Part shown: one piece after another, positions 10,427 through 20,884 of the stretch | How the letters are laid out: each line of letters starts with the position of its first letter | How positions within the stretch are numbered: position 1 is the stretch's first letter | Assembly: GCF_001641265.1 (NCBI RefSeq) | Contig: NW_020167527.1 | Location: 682,001-746,000 of the forward strand | Direction: 5' to 3' | DNA length: 64,000 nt | Source: Pseudogymnoascus destructans | Taxonomy: Eukaryota; Ascomycota; Leotiomycetes; Thelebolales; Thelebolaceae | Translations under genes and position numbers: made by a program | Notes under the pieces: generated by a model | The model's input: only the letters and a program-made list of their open reading frames with translations | Database searches by the model: none | Told to the model about the DNA's origin: nothing

Positions 10427-11362
10427 TGTAATGGTGGGTGCACCAGATATGAGAATCTAGCCACCCAAGGAAGGGATGAATTTACTAAGACAACACACTG
10501 TCTTAGAAAACAGAGCCAAAGGGTTGTAGCTTAGACTATTCCACAACGCAGCAATCAGGTGTATGATGTGGTGAAGTGGTTTAGACAAGTTGCAACAAAT
10601 GTTGAGTCTGAGAACTCAGGGGTAAGTCAGAGGTTAGCACCTCACTGACTTTTCAAAAACAGAGAATAACAAGATCAATGCTTGGAAGCTTGGAAAAGAC
10701 GTAGAAGTATGTGCTAGTCGATTTACTGTATTGCCTGCTTGCCCTTTCTTAAGGAAAGGGCAATCCTATTTATGCCAAAGGAGTGTAGTTCTCTCATTTT
10801 CCATGACTTTCCATGACTAACCAGGCTTGGTAAATGTATTAGAAATCAAGTGCGACCCACAACTAGCTTGCTAATCATGTAGTGAACGTAAGAGAATCCC
10901 ATAGAACCATCTCTTGGGTTCCTAGCCTATAGGAAGTGAAAAGGAGGTCCAAGGTCAGAGTACCTATAGACAAATTATGTCATAACTTAACCAATCTTGT
11001 GGGTAACTAAGGAGCGATGACATGTAATGAATCATAGAGGGTTGTAGAAGCTTCTAGAGCTATCGTTCATGTTCCTAGGCCTCTAGTTGGTAGAGATATG
11101 CCATGTGGTAGTATTGGCCCACCCCCTTAAGGAGGAGATTTTCTTAATAACTTGTTCAATGAGTGTCCAAATGATATGCCGTGATGTATGTAGCATAAAC
11201 ATATGTAGTAGAAGAGTTTGCAGCAATCGTTGAGTAGTATTGCTTCTGTTGTTGGTGTGATAAGCCAAGATATGTATGGTGACTTGTAGGTTTGAGGAGG
11301 AGATTTCTAAGTTTGCTCTTGAGTTTGATAGCAAACTGAGTGCAACGAATGTCAGTATGACA
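10427..11362 (-). mobile_element. Solo LTR, Gyp-937 family, copy C, inside Cop-1
   Basis: 936 bp, reverse orientation (TGTAATGGTGGG to CAGTATGACA on the plus strand). Flanks are TGATC (10422-10426) and TGATT (11363-11367), a 5-bp TSD with one substitution. It cuts the Cop-1 reverse transcriptase gene, so this insertion is younger than Cop-1. Confidence 0.92.
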
Positions 11363-13100
11363 TGATTCTCACCCCTACAAAGTATGCTGCTGGCCCAAGG
11401 TCTTCAATTTCGAATTTTAGCATCAGCTCCTTCTTCAGCCCTTGGATTGTTGTGATTTGTTTGCTAATGATCAGCATATCATCCACATATGTGACGATGA
11501 GGATTCCTGTCTTCTGATTGCAATAAACGCTGTAATCGCTTGCGCATGCAGTGAATCCAAGTCCATGAAGTGCCTTTGCAAGCTCTCTTTGCCAAAGTCG
11601 AGGTGCTTGCTTCAATCCGTAAAGTGCTTTCTGTAGATGGCACATCCAATTTGGCGCATTTTCCAGTATGCTGCCATTGACTTCCCAGTCTGGTGGAACA
11701 TCCATGAAGATTTCTGTGTCCGTATCAGAATTGAGGAAGGCTCCAACCACATCCACTTGCTCAATTTCAAGTCCGAAAAATGCTGCGATTGCGATTGCGA
11801 GTTTCCATGTTGTTGTCTTGCACACTCCAGCATATGTCTGATCAAAATCAGTTCCCTGTTTCTGTCTAAAACCTTTTGCAACCCATCTCGCTTTGCGCTT
11901 CATGATAGAGCCATTCTTGTCTCTCTTGGTTTTGAGGACTAGCTTTCCTGGTAGCACTTTCGCGTGTGATGGTAGTTGAGTTCGCTGCATAAGCTTCCAA
12001 GTGCCCTTGTGTTTGAGGTTTCGGTATTCCTTTTGGATGGTGGCTTGCCATTCTGGCCAGTCTGCTTGCTGCTTTGCTTCTTCAATTGTATTTGGATCAT
12101 CGTAGATAGATGTATGTGCTCCAGCTGTGAATGCTGCAATGAATGCTGAGCTCGAATTCTGGTTCTGTGACTGTTGAGTGAGCTTCATAGCTTGCGGTGG
12201 CTGTTGTGGTTGATATGGCTGTTGTGGTCGCTCGCGGGTTTGGTTGCGGGTGGCCCTGTTGAACTCAGGTTTTGGGATATAAACCTTTCGAGTTCTCCTC
12301 GCTGTGATAGTGGGCATCAGCTCTATATCCTCATCATCGACTTCTGAGTATTGATCCAACTCATGACGTTCTAGTTCCTGAGGTGAGTTTTCGGATTCTG
12401 AGATCTCGCTCTCATTTTCGATTTCTGAGTGATGCTCTTCATGCTGTGTTTTAGAGACTCGTTGAATTAGATCTCTGTCATAATTTGCCTCACCCCTGGC
12501 TCTATGAGGCAGTGTGATAGATGCATCTTCGTTATCGCTTTCAATTTCGTCCTCATCTGGGAATGGCTTCGTAATGAGTCCTCCTTCGTCGAATCGGACA
12601 TTTGAGGATCGCACTATGCGATTTTCGAGTGGTCCTCTTCGAGTAGGCACATAGATTTTAAAGATATGTGTGCCTTCATATCCAACAAGAATTCCAACTT
12701 CTGCCCGTTCTGTAACCTTTGCACTTGTGACCCTCTTTTCCTTTGGGATTTGTACATAAGTCTTGCATCCAAGCACTCGAAAATGTGCTACAGATGGGCG
12801 GTTGTCTTGTCCAGGATGAAGGTTGTCTGTTAAAGCTTCGTATGGCGTCTTGCCTTTCAACTTTGAAGTTGCTGTGCGGTTGGTAATAAGTACAATTGAC
12901 TCAAGTATGAGAGGCCAGAGGAACTGTGGAATAGCCATGTCGATCATCGCAGTCCGCGTACGCTCGCAGATAATGCCAATTGACCGCTCTGATGTGCCAT
13001 CCTGCTCTGGGTTGTAAGGAGTTGTCATTTCGACGATTTGCCCAAGTTCTTCTGCAAGTTCAGTGAGCTTCTTTGGACTGTATTCCTTTCCTCCATCCAT
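11363..13100 (-). pseudogene. Cop-1 Pol, second half of integrase and most of reverse transcriptase
   Basis: Starts directly after the TAG at 13106-13104. MDGGKEYSPKKL carries the second catalytic Asp of the integrase, and PYNPEQDGTSERS the catalytic Glu. Then come an acidic linker, the copia reverse transcriptase with KWVAKGFRQKQGTDFDQTYA, VDVVGAFLNSDTD, LQKALYGLKQAPRLW and TYVDDMLII (catalytic YVDD near 11.48 kb). It ends at FVGVRI where the solo LTR was inserted. Same frame as the upstream part. Confidence 0.92.
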
Positions 13101-13103
13101 TCT

Positions 13104-15062
13104 CTATTTCTTGATGATCTTGCCAAATTGTGTGTTGACCATCTTCTGATATTTGATGAGTGCATCATATGCCTCATTCTTCGCGCGATGAAAGTATGCC
13201 CATCGAACAGTTGTTGCCTTTTCTGTAAAGATAGTTGCATATTTCTTCTTTCCAATTCCTTCTGGCATGATCATGACCACGTCAATGTGAACTTCATCGA
13301 ACGGTTGCAAGTTTCGAGTTACAGCTTGCTTGCGAATGTGTTTCTTCGCCTTTCCTCTCTCGCATGGATCGCACAATTGGAGAGCTTCATCTTCTTGTTC
13401 TTGTGGCGTAAGGTCTTCCTCGTCAGAGATCGCCATGCCTCTCACCATTTTCGAGGTCTTCTGTACATTCACGAGGCCAAGATGTCCAAATCTGCGATGC
13501 CAGAGTCGAATTGAGTGTGGAGGATTCTTCTCATTTTTGTGAGTAGTTGCTGGGAATGCATAGGCTCGAGGTGATGCTTCAATTATCATCATATTCTCAT
13601 CGAAACGGAACATTGGAATACCTTTCTTGTTTACAACCAAGTTCTTGTCCATAATATGCAATTCACCCCTTCCTAAGAGCTTTCGAGCTCCAAAGATGTT
13701 CATTCCACAGTTTGGAAGATATTGAACTTTGGTAAGGTGTAGGGTGTGAATGCCTCCATCATCTGTTGTGCATTGCAATGTTCTTTCACCTTGGCCAAGT
13801 GGCTTGGTGATGCCACTTGCTGTGTCAATGGATGGAAGAGTCAATGAGGTTTCGTATGAGCCACTGTTGAATTCCTCGATTGAGCTGGCGATATGTGTCT
13901 CTGCTCCAGTGTCAAATAATGTGCCATTTTGAATTGGCGACCTTGAGTGGTTGAGTTGAACACAAATGTATGTGGTGGCGTTCTTGCCAAATTGACGATA
14001 TTCATCTTCTTCATCTGATGAGTTGTCATTCTTTGCCTTCTTTAGCTTGTTTGATTTGCTACTTGAGTTTGACGGTTTAAATGGCATGAACTTCTTTCCA
14101 GTCCGTTGTTCCCATTCGTGACGGAGATTCTTGTTTGTAACGAAGCAGTTTTCGGGTTCATGCCTTGCGTTTGGATTTTCGCAGTTCTTGCACATCTTTC
14201 CACTCTTCCCTTTTGCACTGTCTTTGAATTTCGAATTTGGTTTGCCCTTCGTAGGTGGTTTGCCATTGTAGTGTATGCTTCCATCTGCTTTCTTGTCCTT
14301 CTTGCGAGCTTCATCCGTAATATCCTCAATAAGCGCGGAGAGTGTGAGCTTTGTTACTTCACTACGGGTATTTGAGCGCTGGCGTTCTGCCCAGATTGGC
14401 CATGCATCTGAAAGTGCCATGATGAAGAGAATTGGATGCCACGCATCTGGTGGAGAGATCTCGAGGTTGGCGAGCTTCTCAATTGCTTTCTTGAACCCAA
14501 TGATGAATTGTTCAAGGTTTGCGTAGTCTTCGTACTTGATCTTGGTGTATGTTTCAATTGCATTGAAGTTGAGAACTGCGCCAGTTCCTTCATATTGAGA
14601 CTGTAAGATCACCCACATTTCGCGTGCTGACTTGCAACCTGCAAGCAGCTGTGATGGTGTTTTCTTCACATTAGTTTGGATGATGAGTTTCATCGATGCG
14701 TCTCCTGCTTTCCACGCTTTCCATGTGGCGAGTTTCTCAATGTCCACCTTCTCATCGAACTCATCTGCTTGTGGAGGAGCTTTGCCTTTTGGGTGTACGA
14801 AATGGACAAGGTCGTTGGCATCCGCGAGGTCCTCCATCGCAGTTTTCCATTGTATGTAATTCTCCTCTCCTCGGAGTTTCATGTTCTCTGGGAGGTTATT
14901 CCGACCTCCATTGCCTTCACCCATTGTGAAAGGTCTTGTGTGTTTGGATAAGGAATTTCGAGTTTGTGAGAGTTGGATGATGGATGATGAATTCGATCTG
15001 GGGCTTCCTAGATTGTAGAATTGATCTTCTTCTTCCTCTTCTTGCTGAGTTGAATCGATCAT
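13104..15062 (-). pseudogene. Cop-1 Gag, protease and first half of integrase
   Basis: Gag begins with MIDSTQQ at 15062, or at the internal MGEGNGG. It contains the copia Gag block (LQSQYEGTGAVLNFNAIET) and an incomplete zinc-knuckle-like CKNCENPNARHEPENC. The protease has FDTGAETHIA. The pre-integrase zinc-binding region is LWHRRFGHLG with LCDPCERGKAKK, and the integrase core starts DEVHIDVV. An in-frame TAG (13106-13104) stops translation just before the second catalytic Asp. A single base change accounts for the loss of a full-length polyprotein here. Confidence 0.92.
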
Positions 15063-15203
15063 CTGCTAGAGGCTGCAAGTTCGTCTTGAGGTTTTCGTGG
15101 AGTGTATGTGCTGTATGTTAGCGCTTGTCCACGAATTCAGATTGTATGTGCTGTAATGAGCACTTCTCTGAATATGGTAACTTTTTTGGCTTTTGCGATA
15201 GCC

Positions 15204-15215
15204 GGGCTCATAACC
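15204..15215 (-). promoter_or_regulatory. Cop-1 primer-binding site for half initiator tRNA-Met
   Basis: Immediately after the 5' LTR (element strand) comes GGTTATGAGCCC. It is the exact complement of GGGCTCATAACC, the anticodon stem-loop of eukaryotic initiator tRNA-Met. Copia and many fungal copia elements prime with such an internal fragment of this tRNA rather than its 3' end. Confidence 0.85.
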
Positions 15216-15415
15216 TGTTGAGATCAGTGGTGTATCTGTATCTGCAGCGGCATAGTTATCACGTTGAGTTGAACAACAGTTCACTTGAATATATGTTTTG
15301 TATTGTTGTTCTGAGTGAAGCTATCTACGGAACTATTTGTGGGTGGTCCGCAACCCGATTCGGTTGGCGAGCCACACGCCTAACCAATCAGTCTGAGCAA
15401 CCTCCTCCTTCAACA
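15216..15415 (-). repeat. 5' LTR of Cop-1
   Basis: 200 bp with the same ends as the copy at 9335-9534. Followed on the right by the TSD TTTCC and then by the remainder of Gyp-937 LTR copy B. Confidence 0.93.
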
Positions 15416-15499
15416 TTTCCTAAGACAGTGTGTTGTCTTAGTAAATTCATCCCTTCCTTGGGTGGCTAGATTCTCACATCTGGTGCACCCACCATTACA

Positions 15500-16246
15500 G
15501 TCATCTTCTTCGTTCCCTTCTGGTCTATCTCCTGGTCTTCGAGTTAATGCATCTACTTTTCCGTTCCGTTTCCCAGGTCGATATATAATTTGAAAGTTAA
15601 ACCTTGACAGAAACTCAGCCCATCGAGCTTGCCTTCGAGTAAGCTTCTTTGTTGCCATGAAGTATTCAAGACTCTTGTGATCTGACAAAACTTGGACTGG
15701 CATTGCTGTGCCCTCGACTTCTGGTCTCCATGCTTCGAAGCATCTGATGATGGCGAGTAACTCCTTGTCATAGATTTTGCAGAGGAGGCAATTCTTGCTG
15801 TAGAACCTCTAGCGATGTCTTTTCTAGAGGCTATTCTTTTCCCGACTCATACTGGGTAGGATCCTCAGTAGCAGAGATCTCATTGAGTCTGCCTTTCTGT
15901 TTCTGAGGGCAGTCATAAGCACGATGGCCGCTTTCGTGGCAATGGAAGCATTTGCCAAGCTTCATGAGCGATTCTTTCTCAGGATCTTGGTGGGGAGAGC
16001 GGTAGAGCTTCTTCTGTGGTGCACTATTTCAACAGCAGTACTAGCAGTAGGGCTCTGGCCACTCTGCTTCTGGTAGGCGAACGGCTGTGGCTTCATTCTC
16101 TTCTCCTTTTCTTGAATTCTCTGTAGGTTTTGGTCCACAAGCATGCATTTCTTTGCGAATTCATGTAGGGTGGTAGCTCCCACTTCTGCAACAAGGGCTT
16201 TCTGCATGCCTTGGTTGATTTTAAATTGGTGATTGTTGAAAGCCAT
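15500..16246 (-). pseudogene. Internally deleted gypsy fragment: Gag zinc knuckle joined to RNase H
   Basis: On the reverse strand, 16246-15790 encodes the end of a gypsy Gag: MAFNNHQFKINQG, TTLHEFAKKCMLVDQ, and after a frameshift KCFHCHESGHRAYDC (CCHC knuckle) with an acidic tail. Directly beyond (about 15787-15500) are RNase H residues VLSDHKSLEYFM, LTRRQARWAEFLSRFNF and YRPGKRNGKVDALTR. Protease and reverse transcriptase are missing between them. LTR copy B ends at 15499, so the fragment is cut there too. Not functional. Confidence 0.8.
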
Positions 16247-16269
16247 TATGAAGGACTACCTCATCGTCG

Positions 16270-17783
16270 GTCAAGCTTTTGATGCTACTATTGCAGAGTG
16301 AAATGATGCTATTCTACAGCTCCAAGAAGAAATTCAAGACAAGGATGAAAAGATTACTGAACTGCAAGGCATTCAAAAATATCTTGAGAATACAGCTCCT
16401 ATTCGCAATGCAGTGTCATACTGACATTCGTTGCACTCAGTTTGCTATCAAACTCAAGAGCAAACTTAGAAATCTCCTCCTCAAACCTACAAGTCACCAT
16501 ACATATCTGGGCTTATCACACCAACAACAGAAGCAATACTACTCAACGATTGCTGAAAACTCTTCTACTACATCTGTTTATGCTACATACATCACGGCAT
16601 ATCATTTGGACACTCATTGAACAAGTTATTAAGAAAATCTCCTCCTTAAGGGGGTGGGCCAATACTACCACATGGCATATCTCTACCAACTAGAGGCCTA
16701 GGAACATGAACGATAGCTCTAGAAGCTTCTACAACCCTCTATGATTCATTACACGTCATCGCTCCTTAGTTACCCACAAGATTGGTTAAGTTATGACATA
16801 ATTTGTCTATAGGTACTCTGACCTTGGACCTCCTTTTCACTTCCTATAGGCTAGGAACCCAAGAGATGGTTCTATGGGATTCTCTTACGTTCACTACATG
16901 ATTAGCAAGCTAGTTGTGGGTCGCACTTGATTTCTAATACATTTACCAAGCCTGGTTAGTCATGGAAAGTCATGGAAAATGAGAGAACTACACTCCTTTG
17001 GCATAAATAGGATTGCCCTTTCCTTAAGAAAGGGCAAGCAGGCAATACAGTAAATCGACTAGCACATACTTCTACGTCTTTTCCAAGCTTCCAAGCATTG
17101 ATCTTGTTATTCTCTGTTTTTGAAAAGTCAGTGAGGTGCTAACCTCTGACTTACCCCTGAGTTCTCAGACTCAACATTTGTTGCAACTTGTCTAAACCAC
17201 TTCACCACATCATACACCTGATTGCTGCGTTGTGGAATAGTCTAAGCTACAACCCTTTGGCTCTGTTTCCTAAGACAGTGTGTTGTCTTAGTAAATTCAT
17301 CCCTTCCTTGGGTGGCTAGATTCTCATATCTGGTGCACCCACCATTACATGCAGCACCTCACCAGTCTGCTCGCATTCCGTATCCTCCTATTCTTACAGA
17401 TGGGATTGAACCAGCTTTTGAAGACTGAGTTGTGAAGATGACTGGGTTGTGAAGATCCGACTCAAGCTGGAAGCCAACATTGACACTTCCCAAATGACAA
17501 GATGCAGATGAGTTATCTCCAAAGCAGACTAGGAGGACTCGCAGTTCACCATGTGAACCCAAGGCTTCGCATTACCTCACCAAACATGCTTCAGTCAGCA
17601 GAAGAAATCCTCCAACTCCTTGAGAAAGTGTTTAGTGACCCCGATAGGAGACACACTGCACAAACTGAGTATCGCAAGCTATACCAAGGCAAGAATACCT
17701 TTGCAACTTTCTGGGCTGAATTCCAGAGACTCACTGCAGAGCTGGACTACTCAGAAGAGTTCGTACTCTTGGCTGCTAGGTGA
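16270..17783 (+). pseudogene. Gypsy Gag fragment, interrupted by a solo LTR
   Basis: Plus-strand reading gives a coiled-coil-like NDAILQLQEEIQDKDEKI and ENTAPIRNA up to 16413. After the LTR it continues with PYPPILTDGIEPAFED, KLEANIDTFP, DKMQMSYLQSRLGG and LYQGKNTFATFWAEFQRLTAEL, as in Ty3/gypsy capsid proteins. Stops occur before and after the LTR, and at least one frameshift lies near 17.44-17.50 kb. The fragment ends at a TGA at 17781-17783 where unrelated sequence starts. Confidence 0.75.
16414..17349 (+). mobile_element. Solo LTR, Gyp-937 family, copy D
   Basis: 936 bp, complete ends, perfect 5-bp TSD TGCAG (16409-16413, 17350-17354). Inserted in the gypsy Gag fragment. Keeps the AAGCAGGCAA block that matches the Gyp-937 primer-binding site and the TATA-like ATAAATAG upstream of it. 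Confidence 0.93.
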
Positions 17784-18290
17784 CAGCTTTTGGAATTCAG
17801 TGTAGGTGTTGACATTCCAAGTCCTCATCTGGTGGCCGTTTGATAGTATAGACTGGTGTCTTTCTTGAGCTGTTTTGCCCATCCTCTTGAAATCTTCTTG
17901 GGCTTCGAGAAAGTCATCTTGAAGTTCATCTCTCTTCTCAGACTCATCTGCTAAGGTTGTTTTCTTATTTATACACTCATAGTCTTCTGGGTTTCGGTCA
18001 GCCATCTTGGCTTTTTCTTTGGCCGTGTGTGCCATAGCAGCTTTGCTATTCTTTTAGTTTTCGTATTCAGTAGATCAGACTCGTATCACCAAAGGCCCTA
18101 TTGCGCAGTTTGTCAACTGTAGGAGCGACTTGAGAGGAGCGCACTTCCCTCACAGCTATATTCCTTGTCGAGGGAGCATTGTGAAAGGTCTGATCTATGA
18201 AGTCTGTGTGTTCTGGTGTGTTCTGTGGTGTTCTGGAATCAACTTTAGGATATGGTTGTAGGGTTTCCAAAGAAGGGAATTCGAATTTCA
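17784..18290. other. TE-derived filler, unidentified
   Basis: Reverse-strand open frames of 94 codons (18035-17751, Lys/Glu-rich, MAHTAKEKAKMADRNPEDYE) and 76 codons (18297-18067) lie between the Gag and integrase fragments. I recognise neither. They may come from another retroelement piece. Nothing else is visible in the stretch. Confidence 0.4.
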
Positions 18291-19439
18291 GTATCAAGGT
18301 TCAGGCTCAGAGAGCAAAAGAAAGGTGAGATTCAATCTTATGTTACGATGGTCACAGAGGTCAAGAAGCCAGTCCTGTAATGGTGGGTGCACCAGATGTG
18401 AGAATCTAGCCACCCAAGGAAGGGATGAATTTACTAAGACAACACACTGTCTTAGAAAACAGAGCCAAAGGGTCGTAGCTTAGACTATTCCACAACGCAG
18501 CAATCAGGTGTGTGATGTAGTGAAGTGGTTCAGACAAGTTGCAACAAATGTTGAGTCTGGGAACTCAGGGGTAAGTCAGAGGTTAACACCTCACTGACTT
18601 TTCAGAAACAAGGAGTAACAAGATCAATGCTTGGAAGCTTGGAAAAGACGTGAAAGTATGTGATAGTCAATTTACTGTATTGTCTGCTTGCCCTTTCTTA
18701 AGGAAAGGGCAATCCTATTTATGCCCAAGGAGTGTAGTTCTCTCATTTTCCATGACTTTCCATGACTAACCAGGCTTGGTAAATGTATTAGAAATCAAGT
18801 GCGACCCACAACTACCTTGCTAATCATGTAGCAAACGTAAGAGAATCCCATAGAACCATCTCTTGGGTTCCTAGCCTATAGGAAGTGAAAAGGAGGTCCA
18901 AGGTCAGAGTACCTATGACAAATTATGTCATAACTTAACCAATCTTGTGGGTAACTAAGGAGCGATGACGTGTAATGAATCATAGAGGATTGTAGAAGCT
19001 TCTAGAGCTATCGTTCATGTTCCTAGGCCTCTAGTTGGTAGAGATATGCCATGTGGTAGTATTGGCCCACCCCCTTAAGGAGGAGATTTTCTTAATAACT
19101 TATTCAATGAGTGTCCAAATGATATGCCGTGATGTATGTAGCATAAACAGATGTAGTAGAAGAGTTTGCAGCAATCATTGAGTAGTATTGCTCTTGTTGT
19201 TGGTGTGATAAGCCAAAATATGTATGGTGACTTGTAGGTTTGAGGAGGAGATTTCTAAGTTTGCTCTTGAGTTTGATAGCAAACTGAGTGCAACAAATGT
19301 CAGTACAAGTCTGGGTTCCAGAAAGTGCTCATGTCGAACTCTTACAAGAAATTCATGACCAACCAGCAATGGGACACCCTGGCATTGGGAAGATGATTCG
19401 GGTCATCAAAAGACAGTATTACTGGCCCCGCCTGGATAA
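18291..19439 (+). pseudogene. Gypsy integrase N-terminal fragment, interrupted by a solo LTR
   Basis: The plus strand reads QKKGEIQSYVTMVTEVKKPV up to the LTR. With LTR copy E and one TSD copy removed, it continues WVPESAHVELLQEIHDQPAM, GHPGIGKMIRVIKRQYYWPRL. This is the H2C2 zinc-binding start of a Ty3/gypsy integrase, with the two His seen. It ends at DN where the Chromo-1-type LTR fragment begins (19440). Confidence 0.8.
18376..19307 (-). mobile_element. Solo LTR, Gyp-937 family, copy E
   Basis: 932 bp in reverse orientation. Flanks are AGTCC (18371-18375) and AGTCT (19308-19312), a TSD with one substitution. The right end reads CAGTACA rather than CAGTATGACA, so three bases are lost near the tip. 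Inserted into a gypsy integrase fragment. Confidence 0.87.
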
Positions 19440-19924
19440 TGTAAGGATGCCTTCTCATCTCTCACTCTAAGGAGCAGACTCTGAGTAGCTGCGGGGTCAC
19501 GTGTGATCATTTGGGTGGGCTAACCGAGTTGGATGGGTTTCGGGTACTTGAGGGAATTGACTCACGGGGTTCCCCCTTCATCTTTTTTATATCCTTTGTA
19601 GTAGACCTATAGGATAGCATCCGTTTAGCCTCCAGCTCGAAGCCCCTTTAGCAAACGCTTTCTCCCTGTTATATCGACAGGGCACTGAAGAGCTTAAGGC
19701 TACCAAGCAATACCTGTTAGAGAACCTAGAGAAAGGCTTCATCGTCAACAGCAACAGCCCCTTCGCGTCCCCTATCCTATTCGTAAAGAAAGCGGATGGC
19801 AAATTAAGATTTTGCATCGATTACCGGAAGTTAAATGGTCTCACCCGGAACGATCCCTACCCCATCCCGCATATCGACGAACTACTAGGACGGGTGTCGA
19901 AAGCAAAAATCTTCACGAAGCTAG
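19440..19924 (+). mobile_element. Chromo-1-type fragment: truncated LTR fused to reverse transcriptase
   Basis: 19440-19633 matches the chromovirus LTR in sense orientation (TGTAAGGATGCC, TTCATCTTTTTTATATCC, GTAGTAGACCTATAGGAT). It stops at CCGTTTAGCCTCC, where the solo LTR at 6562 continues. From 19639 the plus strand encodes EAPLANAFSLLYRQGTEELK, SNSPFASPILFVKKADGKLR and IDELLGRVSKAKIFTKL, nearly identical to Chromo-1 Pol. Gag, protease and the LTR end are deleted, and the reverse transcriptase is cut before its catalytic YLDD. Confidence 0.85.
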
Positions 19925-20884
19925 AAAAGTAGACCACAGATCCGATATTTGGCTAGAATGTTGTCGATATCGCGATCAGTGGTCTGAGGCCACATTTTGG
20001 TGTGTTTTTTACCGGGCCAAGAGGTCAGCACCGGAGGTGCGGTCACATCGGGAAGGTGGGATTCGACCAAGCTCTGTACCGGCGGCGAGGATCCTCCCTC
20101 GGCCATTTACGCCTTAAGTAGATAAACATTTCACATCATCAAACTCAAAAGGTAGTTCTCAACTTTTCCCATTCACCCCTCTTTAGTGTCTGTCTCTCTA
20201 TACTGTACAATCAACCCGCCCATTATACAGTAAAACCACCCGCCACCGCAACAAACACCAAAACCTGACTGCGCTCTCCCCCACTCCCTTGCAGGAATGG
20301 GATACCAGCCGCCAAAAGCCTCCTACTCCCGCTTGCTTTCATCTTCAATCCCGCAAAAAAAAACTCCCCTTCTCCCATCCGTCTATGTACTCTAAACGTC
20401 CCGTTCCGTTCCGTCTTTCCTGCGCCATTCCTAGGACTTTTCCCAATATCCAAAATCCAAGGTCTATCTATATCCCAAACTAACCAAAAACAAATGAAAT
20501 CTAAAATAAAAAAACATTGCTGCTTATTGCTGTAGAAGCGTGTCGTGTAGCTGTGCTGGGCTACCGCCGTGTGGGTGCCTATGTAGGCGGGTATCGTCGT
20601 GAGTGTAGTTGTGTAAAAATGAATGTGTGGGTATCGAACGAACGTAAGTGTGTTAAAAAGTAAAAAGAAGAAGAACGAGCGTTGTGTATCTGTCTGTCGT
20701 GTTCGTTGGTATCATTAAAAGTTAAAGGTCGCAAAAGTTGTAAGTCGCGTCGTGCGTCTGTGTGTCTCCCGTCTGTTTCCTCTTCTCCGACTCTTCTCCT
20801 CCTCCTCCTCTTCTCCTCCTCTTTCCTCCGTCTCTCTCTCTCTTATATCGCAGTAATTAGAGAATTAGAGAATTAGGGATTAAA
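19925..20884. other. Non-coding stretch at the right edge of TE block 1
   Basis: 19925-20117 is unassigned sequence without a clear terminal repeat. Beyond that, T/C-rich and then GT-rich DNA leads to the stop codon of the next gene and probably includes its 3' untranslated region. A tract of TCC/CTC repeats lies at about 20790-20850. No gene or RNA is recognised. Confidence 0.5.

Larger units (their letters stand above)
9335..15415 (-). mobile_element. Copia-type LTR retrotransposon Cop-1
   Basis: Two 200-bp LTRs (9335-9534, 15216-15415) flank a reverse-strand Gag-Pol in the copia order protease, integrase, reverse transcriptase, RNase H. Insertion into LTR copy B produced the TSD TTTCC (9330-9334, 15416-15420). 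The total is 6081 bp including a later 936-bp solo LTR and its 5-bp TSD, so about 5140 bp originally. The LTRs differ at one position that I could see (T at about 9392 against C in the other), which suggests a recent insertion. Coding is broken by one stop and by the solo LTR. Confidence 0.95.
8488..15499 (+). mobile_element. Gyp-937 LTR copy B, split by the copia element
   Basis: The LTR starts at 8488 and stops at 9334. It resumes at 15421 after the copia element and one copy of its TSD (15416-15420), and ends ATTACA at 15499. Compared with copy A it lacks part of the left third, replaced by rearranged pieces with CTCTATGATTCATTACA repeats. It also carries a triplicated 16-bp unit at 8867-8914. 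Flanks (GGACT on the left, GTCAT on the right) do not form a TSD, so this copy is either recombinant or the remaining end of a larger element. Confidence 0.85.

Noticed and set aside
6065..20117. Strong RIP (repeat-induced point mutation) across TE block 1
   Set aside because: Repeats are not strongly AT-enriched, and several copies keep long open frames and near-identical LTRs. Only single C-to-T-like stops are seen, so heavy RIP is not supported.
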